Of a stretch of 64,000 nucleotides of DNA, positions 26,285 to 34,400 are shown one piece after another (position 1 is the stretch's first letter; each line of letters begins with the position of its first letter). The DNA comes from Rhea pennata (Eukaryota > Chordata > Aves > Rheiformes > Rheidae), in NCBI RefSeq assembly GCF_028389875.1, contig NC_084667.1, positions 60,676,570 to 60,740,569 on the forward strand, given 5' to 3'. The notes beneath the pieces are model-generated. The model saw only the letters and a program-made list of their open reading frames with translations. It had not been told where the DNA came from and did not search any database. The translations under genes and the position numbers were made by a program.

Positions 26285-27370
26285 GGGTGCTCCGGTGGGA
26301 ACTGCCGATGGGCCCTGGCATGCCCGGAGCGGAGCGTGATACGACAGCCAAGGATTTCTACACTTTCTACTCTAAAGGAGTTCACTTTTGATGGGATTAC
26401 AGCTAATTAAAATTTAAAATTCAAATTAACTATCGAAAAGGTCATCTTGAAAATCCGTAGGCATCTGGTATTTATCAGCTGACACACAACTAAAGATAAA
26501 TCCGCGGAAGCATGCCACCTTTCCCAGTGTCGCCTTTCACTCCATCCCCGCCGCGAGTCGCGCGGGGCGGGGGACCCCCGCGCGGGGCGCGACCTCCGCG
26601 GGCGCGCAGCGCTGCGCCCCGTGCGCGCGGCTCGCCCCGGGGCAGCGGAGCCCGGCGCCTTCCTCCTCCTCCCTCCTCCTCCTCCGGCGGCAGCGGCGGC
26701 ACGTCCGGCTGCAGCGCCCCGCGGCCGTGCGCGCCCGCTGCGCGGCAGCGCAGCCCCGGCGCGGAGTTGGGAGCGGGACGGGGGGGTGGGGAGGAGGAGG
26801 AGGAGGGGGCGGCGGGAGGAGGCAGGGCGGCGGCGGCAGCGCGCTCCGCGGCGGCGGGGGCTATTGTGTGCACCAGGCGGGGACGCACCGCACACGCACG
26901 CTGCACACACTCGCACACACACTCACACGCACACACTCGGCTCGGAGGGAAAGTATCGCGAGAGCGGCCGGCCAGCAACCTGCTCCGCAGCACCGCCGGC
27001 CCCGCGCCGCACCCGCGCCGCGGCCGCGCAGGGGCGCGCAGCGCGCACATGCCCACGCCGCGCCGCGCCGCCGCCCGCCGGTGAGCACCGCGCGGAACCG
27101 GGGTGGCGGGGGGGGAGGGAAAGTCCTCCCCGCAAAGTTGGGGAGCGCGGCGGAGCCGGGGGTGGGGGTGAGAAGGGGGGGCGCAGCGCGGAGCGGCTCC
27201 GCGGGTCCCCCCCAACCCCGTCGGTGCAGGCGGCGAAGGTCACCGCGGCGCTGCGCGCCCGCCGGCCTGCGGGGAGCAACTTTGCGGCGGGAGGTGGGGT
27301 CGGAGCCGGGCAAGGGGAAAGGGGGGGGGGGGGCGGGCTCGGGGCAAGTTTGTGGGATTTAATCGCCGGC

Positions 27371-27376
27371 TATAAA
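27371..27376 (+). promoter_or_regulatory. TATA box of the inferred ZBTB42 promoter
   Basis: TATAAA sits inside the CpG island, 328 bp before the first-exon donor. The wider CTATAAATGG is one base away from a MEF2-type site (CTATAAATAG), so it could be read as either. A GC-box-like GGGGGCGGG lies just upstream at about 27328-27336. CpG-island promoters often lack a TATA box, so this one stands out. Confidence 0.5.
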
Positions 27377-27439
27377 TGGGGCTGCTGGAACTTTAAAAGG
27401 CAGCAAGCTGTGGTTGGCTGGTAGCGAGATTTGGAGGAA

Positions 27440-27504
27440 CATATGGCATTAAAAGGAGCACAGCTGGAGGTAGCATTTCCATCGCGGTGAAGTCAGAGCA
27501 GCTG
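27440..27504 (+). promoter_or_regulatory. Three E-boxes just downstream of the TATA box
   Basis: CATATG at 27440-27445, CAGCTG at 27461-27466 and CAGCTG at 27499-27504 occur within 65 bp. CAGCTG is a favoured site of myogenic bHLH factors, which would fit the reported muscle expression of ZBTB42. E-boxes are short and common, so the functional reading is inference only. Confidence 0.3.
27443..27490 (+). other. Upstream ORF 1 in the ZBTB42 leader (15 codons)
   Basis: An ATG at 27443 opens a 15-codon frame that ends at TGA 27488-27490, entirely within the predicted first exon. It is the only ATG I find between the inferred transcription start and the exon-1 donor. It exists only if transcription starts upstream of 27443. 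Confidence 0.4.
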
Positions 27505-27699
27505 ACTCTCCAGCTTGCGGTGTAATTAGCAAACCGAGCACTCCTCCTTCCCTCCCTCCCTCGCTCCCTCCCTCCGCGCCCGCCCGCCCGCCTCCCTCCG
27601 CTCTGGCTCGCACTCGCGCACGCACCCGCGCCGCGCTCCCTCCTGCCCGCCCGGCTCCGCGCCCGCGGCCGCCCCGCCGCGCCCCGGCCCCGCGGCCAG

Positions 27700-28482
27700 G
27701 TAAGCGCCCGCCGCGCCGCGCCGCACCGCACCGCACCGCGCCGCAGCAGCCGCCTGCAGCCCCGGCCCTGCTGCGCCGCCTTTCTGCCTCCCCCCCCCCC
27801 CCCCCCGCCCCGCGCTTCTAATAACTTTAGCGAAAACTTTCTCCCCCCCCCCTCCTTCTTTTCTTCTCTTTCCCTTTTTATTTATCTTTTTCCTTTGCAT
27901 GCGTGTGCCGGGGCCGTGCGTCCTGCTGCTCGCTCTCCCTCCCCAGCCCTCCTCCATAGCCCCCCAAACGCCGCTTTCCTAGCACGAGCCGTGAATGTTT
28001 TGTCGTGATTCTGTGCATAACGACTGAGGATAAAGTTTAAATGCGTGTGCGTGACATGGGTAATATGCTTTATTAAGAGATGCCCCGAGTTAGCGTTGCT
28101 GAGAAGACAGCCTGGGAGTTCATGATTTTTATTTATTTATTTATTTATTTTTACTCCTTCTCCTTTCCTTATCTTAATTTTATTAAAGCTCTTAGTGGGA
28201 GAAACAAAGGTTGGAGGGGCTGCTGCTTTATAGCTTTTGTTTACTTACAATCAAGTTTTTCTTGTTCGGAGCAGGTGCGAAAAGATGAGAAGCATGTTGT
28301 GTTGTGTTTTTTTTTTTTTTTCCTCTTCCCCCCCCCCTTAAAACTATTACAGACAATTAACAGTAAACGTTATCTCCAAGGCTGTTTCTCTGGCTTGTGT
28401 TACCAAAAAGCCGATCTGTTTGTTACAGCTGCTAGGAGGCTTTAGTTTACAGTAGCATTCAAGTTTTTCCTGTTTTGAACAG
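27700..28482 (+). other. ZBTB42: Predicted intron 1 of ZBTB42 (5' UTR intron)
   Basis: It begins GTAAGC directly after CAG and ends with a pyrimidine-rich stretch and AACAG at 28478-28482, so it obeys the GT-AG rule. It is 783 bp long. It contains a run of 17 C at 27790-27806, a (TTTA)n tract at 28127-28153 and a T-run/C-run at about 28306-28338. An alternative upstream donor (CCG then GTGAGC at 27081) could splice to the same acceptor and give a second leader form. Confidence 0.6.
28127..28153 (+). repeat. (TTTA)n tetranucleotide repeat in ZBTB42 intron 1
   Basis: About six TTTA units in the predicted 5' UTR intron. Confidence 0.85.
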
Positions 28483-28485
28483 GTT

Positions 28486-28539
28486 ATGAAGGAAGAATGG
28501 AGTTTCCAGACCATAGCCGCCAGTTGCTGCAGTGTCTGA
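28486..28539 (+). other. Upstream ORF 2 overlapping the ZBTB42 start codon
   Basis: The first ATG in exon 2 is at 28486, three bases after the splice junction. It opens a 17-codon frame in a different phase from ZBTB42, crosses the main ATG at 28497 and ends at TGA 28537-28539. Its context has G at -3 and A at +4, weaker than the main start (A at -3, G at +4), so leaky scanning would be expected. Confidence 0.5.
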
Positions 28540-29927
28540 GTCAGCAGCGTCACCAGGGCTTCCTGTGTGACTGTACTGTTTTAGTTGGAGAAGCTCAATT
28601 CAGGGCTCACAGAGCCGTTCTTGCCTCTTGCAGTATGTACTTCCATCTTTTCTACAGGGACCAGTTAGACAAAAGGGATATTGTGCATCTGAACAGTGAC
28701 ATTGTCACAGCCCCTGCCTTCAGCCTGCTGCTCGAATTCATGTACGAGGGAAAGCTGGAATTCAACAGCCTCCCGGTCGAAGATGTGCTGGCTGCGGCTA
28801 GCTACCTTCACATGTATGACATTGTGAAAGTCTGCAAGGGCAAGTTGAAAGATAAAGAATTATGCCCGGACGAGAAGATGAACGACGAGGTGGCCGCTTT
28901 GGAGAAAGCGGAGCATTTCCTAGATGCCGGAGCGCCCCTGGTGCGCGAGTTCGACCCGGGAAGCAAACAGAAATTCGGCGCCGCAGAATACGATAGAGCG
29001 GCGGGCAAAGAAAAGGTCGGCAGTCACCCCGGCTGGTCCTGCGATCAGCTAAGTGTCAGCTCTGTGCCGACAGAGGCAGAACCGTGCGCCGCAGCAGCTG
29101 GAAAAACAAAGGCTAATGTCAATAGTTCCGCAGGACCTTTGTCCCAAAGGTCTGTTAACCATAGCCTGGCTCCGAGCGATGTGGACTGCGCTCTGGATTT
29201 GTCTTTCAAGCCCGTGCCTGGGAGAGATTCCTTACACCCCTCCTATGTCTTTGGACAGCTGGCTTCCGACAGCCAGCAGCAGGGTACCGAGCCACTTGTT
29301 AAAGATGAACAAGACTTGCTGTCAGATCAGGAGGACGGCGAAGCCAGGAGTCCGGAGAGTCAGCATTTTGGGAATTCAGCCAGAAGCCTGGTGACAGGGT
29401 TAGGACACATGTTCGCGGGGAATGGCAGCTCTCACGCGCGGGAGGAGGATCTAGATCAAGAGCGAGACGAGAGCGAGGACGACATGGATTCGTCGGACAT
29501 CTCCTCCTCAGGTGTGCTCGTGCCTCCGGGCCATATCTGCATTTGTCCCCTCTGCAGCAAAGTGTTCCCGAGCCCGCACATCCTGCAGCTGCACCTGAGC
29601 TCCCACTTCCGCGATAAGGACGGCTCCCGGACCAGGCTGTCGCCGGACGGCTCGGTGCCCACTTGCACGCTCTGCGGAAAGACTTTTTCCTGCATGTATA
29701 CCTTAAAGAGACACGAAAGGACCCACTCGGGCGAGAAGCCCTACACCTGCGGCCAGTGTGGGAAGAGCTTCCAGTACTCCCACAACCTCAGCCGGCACGC
29801 GGTGGTGCACACCAGGGAGAAGCCCCACGGCTGCAAGTGGTGTGAGAGACGGTTTACACAGTCCGGGGATTTATACAGACATATCCGAAAATTTCATTGT
29901 GGCCTTGTAAAGTCCTTGGTTGTCTGA
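28497..29927 (+). CDS. ZBTB42: ZBTB42, BTB/POZ and C2H2 zinc-finger transcriptional repressor
   Basis: An uninterrupted 476-codon reading frame from ATG to TGA. Residues about 14-118 form a BTB/POZ dimerisation domain (motifs [30 protein letters not shown]). The middle is low-complexity and holds a CtBP-type motif ALDLS (232-236), a SUMO-type site VKDE (268-271) and an acidic stretch (315-334). Four C2H2 fingers follow: C350/C353/H366/H370, C390/C393/H406/H410, C418/C421/H434/H438 and C446/C449/H462/H467. All zinc ligands are present. The protein resembles ZBTB18/RP58, but the end [10 protein letters not shown], the LVKDE segment and RLSPDG before finger 2 match ZBTB42 as I remember it, and the ZBTB18 C-terminal extension is absent. 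The family are nuclear sequence-specific repressors. ZBTB42 is linked to skeletal muscle and neuromuscular nuclei, and mutation is linked to lethal contracture syndrome. The start has A at -3 and G at +4, lies 15 nt after a 3' splice site and matches the family N-terminus. It is somewhat longer than human ZBTB42 (about 422 residues), mainly in the linker. Confidence 0.95.
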   Translation: MEFPDHSRQLLQCLSQQRHQGFLCDCTVLVGEAQFRAHRAVLASCSMYFHLFYRDQLDKRDIVHLNSDIVTAPAFSLLLEFMYEGKLEFNSLPVEDVLAAASYLHMYDIVKVCKGKLKDKELCPDEKMNDEVAALEKAEHFLDAGAPLVREFDPGSKQKFGAAEYDRAAGKEKVGSHPGWSCDQLSVSSVPTEAEPCAAAAGKTKANVNSSAGPLSQRSVNHSLAPSDVDCALDLSFKPVPGRDSLHPSYVFGQLASDSQQQGTEPLVKDEQDLLSDQEDGEARSPESQHFGNSARSLVTGLGHMFAGNGSSHAREEDLDQERDESEDDMDSSDISSSGVLVPPGHICICPLCSKVFPSPHILQLHLSSHFRDKDGSRTRLSPDGSVPTCTLCGKTFSCMYTLKRHERTHSGEKPYTCGQCGKSFQYSHNLSRHAVVHTREKPHGCKWCERRFTQSGDLYRHIRKFHCGLVKSLVV

Positions 29928-32232
29928 GATGCATTCTTATTAACTCGTCTCTTATTCTCATTTTCCCCCCGCCCCCTTTAAAACAAAACAGGAAAAAAAG
30001 GCAGCGTTTCTTTTTCCCCGCTCCCTCTCCCCCCTCTTCTTTTTTCCTTCCTTTTATTTTGGTGATATTCACTTCAGAGGTATGATCTTTAAAAGATGCA
30101 GAGGTATACACTCCAGAGGCCTTTTAATGCAATCCTTCCACCTTTCCACCTCCCCCGCCTTTCCCCTGCCTTCTTTCCGTTCCTTTAGGTCTTTTCTTGT
30201 GCCCCCGTGTTACATTATTAATGTGAAATGATCTAAGTAATTCTGCAATGATTTAGTTTCTGTTTTCATGCTGGAACTACTTGCTTTGTGGTCATTTTTT
30301 TTTTGGGGTAGTTTGGAAAAAAGATTGATGACAAGTAAATCCTGGAGAAATACTTGGATTCCATTAAGCTCCCCTAGTGCCATCTGCATATTGCATACAA
30401 ACATTCAAAGAGATGAGCTATAATTTAAATACATTTCAGTGTTGAGAAACTTGTCTGCATAACGCAGAGTAACAGGCTGTACTCTTTATTTTATAAAACT
30501 AGAAGAGATCTTAAGTTGGCCCAAATTACAAAGGGGGTTGAGAATTCCTGGATAAGTCTTTGGTACTGGTCTTTTTCTTTTGTTCTTCTTTTTTTTAATC
30601 TTTTTTTTTATATTGGAATAGCTTGTGATCGGTCCTAAGATCTGAATGAAAGGTTTTTGCCTGAAGATGAATTTTCCATCTGAGCGTACTTAAATTTTCC
30701 TCTCCCACCTATCCTCCTCCACAGAATAACCTATGAAAAAGCTCTGAGCTGCTTTTGAACTTCAAATGTGGATAGAAAAAGGAAAAAAAAGCTGTCCGTG
30801 GTGTATTCACTCCTTAAATGTTGAAGGATGTGTGCTAGTATGTAGGAAAAATTGTATGATCTGTGACTATTTTTGTTACCGCACCAACATGACGGGGACT
30901 AATCCCGTTTGCATCGGAAAAATTGCTGTAGTGAGTCAACGTGTGACGGGGTGTGAGACGGGCGCCGGGGCGCGTGGAAACGGGATGTGACCGCAGCGCA
31001 GGCGCCGCTGGGGGAAGCGGACGGGATGCGCAGCCGTTCGGGAGCTGATGCGGTTCCTTCCGAGGAAGCGCCTCAGCACTGCAGTACCTGGTTAATCGAT
31101 GGGTTTTCTTTTCCTTTTCTTTTTTCTCTCTCTCTCTCTTTTTTTTAATCAGGCTATTGGGATTTGTGAGTTCAAGGTAATTAATACCGAGTAGGTTAGG
31201 AGATGCGCTGCTATCTCATTTGAAAAGTTTGCTGCTATGCTAAAACCAACAGCTCACAATTTTATACTTTTTTTTTTATTATTACTTCTTTTTCCCCTGA
31301 AGTTGGAGATCCCTCTGGGCCAAGTTCAGCGCGCTCCCCGTTATTTCTAAGGGGATGCGTGAGGATAAACTGCTTGGGGAGAACTTGGCCCGGCCGGCCT
31401 TCCCTGGCCGGATTGCTCACCAGCTTTTCAGACCTTCCCACCTCCCTCCCTTTCTCTTCCTCTCCTCTTTTTTTCCATTTCTTTCTCTTTTTCATTCCCT
31501 CCCCACCGTCCCTGAGGCTGCCTGCAGCTGTAGCTAGTTTCGTCTCAGCTGCCCAGAGCTGCATCTCCGGGGCTGCGCCCGGCGCTGAGCGTCAGACTCT
31601 TCCTTTCCGGGCAGGTTCTCAGTTCAAGGTACCTACGCGCGGGACGGAGCTCCGGTCATAATATCGGAGGGGTCTGGATGTCGCTGCGCTGGGCTAGCAT
31701 TAGCGTTACTTCACCAGCTTCCCTGACACTCCTGGAATAGTTTCTTAAAACACATGCCTTTATTTTTAAATGAATGTGAAGCACTGAATTAAATTCTCTT
31801 TCAGTTGTGCTTAAAATACTGCGTTTCATCTTAAGAAAAAGTTGTCCAATGCCTTCCCCCTCTGGTCCAAAAACTGAGCACTACCTACATAAATAACATG
31901 GGCTTTTTTCCGCCCACCTCCAAGTACTTCCTCTTAAAAAAAAAAAAAAAAAATCAGGATATACTTGTTACAGCCTTCTCTTACTATTCATCTCTTAAAC
32001 TATGAATGTACATGTAATGTGAATTTTTACTTTTATTTATAGTTTTGTTTTTTTTTTTTAGTTTAATTTCTCTACTGTAAAATATTTTTTGCTGAACCTG
32101 TTACATATGAAAGTCGTGGGAGAGTACTGTATCTTGAACATAAGTGGCTTTGGTACTGTGGTCTTATTCTACTTAATCACTTTTTTTTTTCCTCTTTCTT
32201 TTTGCTGTGATTGGAAATAGCACTGAACAAAA

Positions 32233-32285
32233 TCTACTAAAATTAAGTTATTTTTCTTTCTACTAAAATTAAGTTATTTTTTTTT
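32233..32285 (+). repeat. 26-bp tandem duplication in the AU-rich 3' UTR region
   Basis: TCTACTAAAATTAAGTTATTTT occurs at 32233 and again at 32259, a 26-bp period, with only the trailing T/C run differing. It is a recent small duplication in AT-rich sequence. Confidence 0.8.
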
Positions 32286-33408
32286 CTCCTGAAGATACTT
32301 GATATAGTATTTATTAGATTTTTTTTTGAAGTGGAATTATTACTGTTAATCTATTTCAAAACTAGTTAATTTACACTTCACTTTATAGCAATGGTTTTGT
32401 ATGTTGAACAACATGTAAACAATTTAATGTAGAGTCAGGCGTTACTGAAGCTGGTAATTTTTTAATTTTGCATTCTTGTGACATTTCTTTTGCATTTCAG
32501 TCTTCAGTTACTTTTTTTTAAGAAGGTCATAAAATAGGATGTGCCATAAGACATCCATAGTATATGGAGCAGGGAAAAGTTTAAACAAGTTTGTGTCTGA
32601 TACTAGTATAGAAATAATTCATTAAACTGATGCTATGAGCATGCTCTGTACTGCAGTGAATATGGGGCAAAAGTAAGAAAAATCTTCTTCGTTATTTTCT
32701 ACATCATAAACGCACTGTTCTCTTTTCATAGTCTGGTATTTGTGTTCCCACTCCTCATAGCTTGAATTTCTAAAGTAAAGATGTTTGCACTTATTTTTGT
32801 TCTTAAGGTGACTTTTTTTTGGCTATCTCTCTGTGTGTATGTCTCTATTTTTAAGTTGCAATAGCTCTGAGCATGTTTTCAAAATGGTTCATGACTCTAC
32901 AGAGAAGTACTAAAAACATTGCACACTTAAGCTTGTCTTTTCATAAACTATTTCACTGTGGGGCAGTTACTGTCTCTGTAGGGGATAGTCCTGCTCTGCA
33001 TTTTAAACACTGGATTTGTCTTCGACTACAAACAAATACTGTGAAGTTAATGTAAAAAAAAATCATTGATATTTTTAATTGTTTTTAATCTTGGTGCAGT
33101 TCAGATTAAATATGTATATTTAAAGACACTAATTTTTGTGGGAGAGTTTTATAGTATACAGTATGTAGAAAAGCTATTGGAATGGAATATATTTTATAAA
33201 AATGTTCTATCACTGTTTTATAGTGAACTATTTTTTTCTTCAGTGTTAGTGTAATACTGTTAGTCTAGATACGACAATCGCAGAGAGAGTGATTTTAAGC
33301 TGTTGTTAGCGCTTAGTTTTGCGTGGAGTTCTGTTTGCAATTGTATCGGTATGTGCTGTAAAACGTGACAATCGTGCCTAGGATTGTTGTCTTTATAAAT
33401 TTACACAA

Positions 33409-33414
33409 AATAAA
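33409..33414 (+). terminator. Candidate polyadenylation signal for ZBTB42
   Basis: A canonical AATAAA followed 55-80 bp later by a GT/T-rich stretch (about 33470-33540) that could act as the downstream element. It lies at the end of the AU-rich tract, and CpG-rich DNA starts about 350 bp later. There is no transcript evidence in hand. Confidence 0.4.
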
Positions 33415-33789
33415 ACGTGCTAGAGTTGTAAACCTGAGCCTCCTCTCCCCCCTTGCCCCCTTTAGTGGAAGGGGTGTGTGGTGTTGGCTTTTTATTTTGG
33501 TTATTATTTACAGGTGTTTGTGGGTTTTTTTTTTTTCTTTTTTCCCCTGCCCTGTCTAAATTTGGAAAAAAGCAGTCTAACATCCCTTTCTTTTTCAGGG
33601 CCGCTTGGAATTTTAGGCATCTGAGGAATAGCTGTGTCTCATCACGGAGCTTGACCAGCCACGTCCGTAGTCACTGGCCAGGACTAAAAACTGCCCCGCT
33701 GCCCTATTTTCACCATAGTATCGGGGGGGTCGAACAGGCTCGAGCATCTCCCCGAGCCTTGGCTCGGGCTTCATATGAGCAATTCTGCT

Positions 33790-34400
33790 TTACGCTAAAA
33801 AATTCGTAGGAGCGGGCGGCGTCTCGGGGCCGCGTTGCGAGCCGGCGAGCGCTCGAGCGTCTCGGCGCGCGAGCGCGGCGAAGCCCCGCTGAGGCCGAGG
33901 CGGCGAACTTGCCTCGAGGAGGTTTTGCTTACGCACCTGGATGTTCGCGGGCTTGGGAGCGTTCGGGTCTGACCCGGCTTCTGCTAAAGCCGGCGCTAAA
34001 ACTTGTGTCGAGTTTAGCGGGAGCCGGGGTTAGGAGGGAGAAAGCGCGAGCTGGGTGCGCCAGCTGCCGCCCGGGGGGCGGAGGGGGAAGTAAGTTCACT
34101 CGCGTGTGGTTTTGCACCTGTACTGCGCGTGCTACGTCTGCTCTAAGCGCTTCCCGATCGCCGCGAGGCAAAGCGTCCTGGCGGAGTCGGCACGTCCTGA
34201 GAGGGTGCCGTTTTCGGGAAGGACAAACGGCGTTTGATGCTGGTGTGGAGGCGCGGTTGTCGTCCCCTTCCTGCTGCCGTGTAGTTGCTTCGTTGCAATA
34301 ACCTCGAGAGGCGAACGCGTGCCTTGCCCGAAGCAGGCTGCCTGCCTTGCAGAACTTGTGCCTCCGTCCCCTGCTGCCAGGAGGCTGGGAAGCTGCTGGA
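33790..34400. promoter_or_regulatory. Orphan CpG island downstream of ZBTB42
   Basis: CpG-dense DNA begins about 370 bp after the candidate polyadenylation signal. A possible splice donor, GTAAGT at 34090-34095, is visible on the + strand inside the island. Frames open on both strands (33909-34301 +, 33929-34564 -) look like composition artefacts with no recognised domain. It may mark the start of a separate transcript. Confidence 0.6.

Larger units (their letters stand above)
27400..27699 (+). other. ZBTB42: Predicted non-coding first exon of ZBTB42 (5' UTR)
   Basis: The start is inferred about 25-30 bp after the TATA box at 27371. The end is a consensus splice donor, CAG at 27697-27699 followed by GTAAGC at 27700-27705. 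The next good 3' splice site on this strand is at 28481-28482, just before the ZBTB42 start codon. The exon includes a pyrimidine-rich block (27541-27600) and one short upstream ORF at 27443-27490. The exact transcription start is a guess. Transcript data would fix it. Confidence 0.6.
26500..27960. promoter_or_regulatory. CpG island at the 5' end of ZBTB42
   Basis: About 1.4 kb of very GC-rich, CpG-dense sequence, in sharp contrast to the AT-rich DNA on both sides. It contains a TCGCGAGA motif (26956-26963), a CA-rich tract (about 26890-26938), trinucleotide TCC/GGA tracts (about 26660-26690 and 26790-26820), several G-runs (26778-26820, 27102-27182, 27321-27333) and the CCGCA/CCGCG pentamer repeat at about 27709-27746. 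Long open frames here on both strands are products of low stop-codon density and not genes. Confidence 0.9.
29928..33430 (+). other. ZBTB42: Likely long 3' UTR of ZBTB42
   Basis: After the TGA there is no further coding frame. The sequence turns pyrimidine-rich and then strongly AU-rich (about 31700-33420), with many U-runs and AUUUA-type motifs, as in long 3' UTRs of regulatory genes. A GC/CpG-rich patch (about 30890-31080) and a second short one (about 31560-31680) interrupt it. The end is inferred from AATAAA at 33409-33414 with a GT-rich stretch soon after. Possible earlier signals such as ATTAAA at 31788 could give shorter forms. Confidence 0.45.

Noticed and set aside
26407-27424. Long open frames (up to 267 codons) on both strands in the CpG island
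   Set aside because: The predicted proteins are Arg/Ala/Pro/Gly-rich low-complexity products of GC-rich DNA where stop codons are rare. Several frames are open at once and no domain is visible.
27393-27957. - strand frames of 95-143 codons opposite ZBTB42 exon 1 and intron 1
   Set aside because: Same compositional cause. They run through pyrimidine tracts and homopolymer runs and have no protein-like features.
28497-29927. Assignment of the gene as ZBTB18 (RP58)
   Set aside because: The BTB domain and fingers are close to ZBTB18, but the C-terminus stops right after HCGLVKSL-V, and the linker words LVKDE and RLSPDG match ZBTB42. ZBTB18 has an extra C-terminal extension.
31104-31182. Possible mini-exon after a CT-rich tract (AG at 31151-31152, then GGTAAT)
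   Set aside because: The downstream donor is poor, the segment has no coding role, and it sits in the presumed 3' UTR. A simple pyrimidine repeat explains the acceptor-like look.
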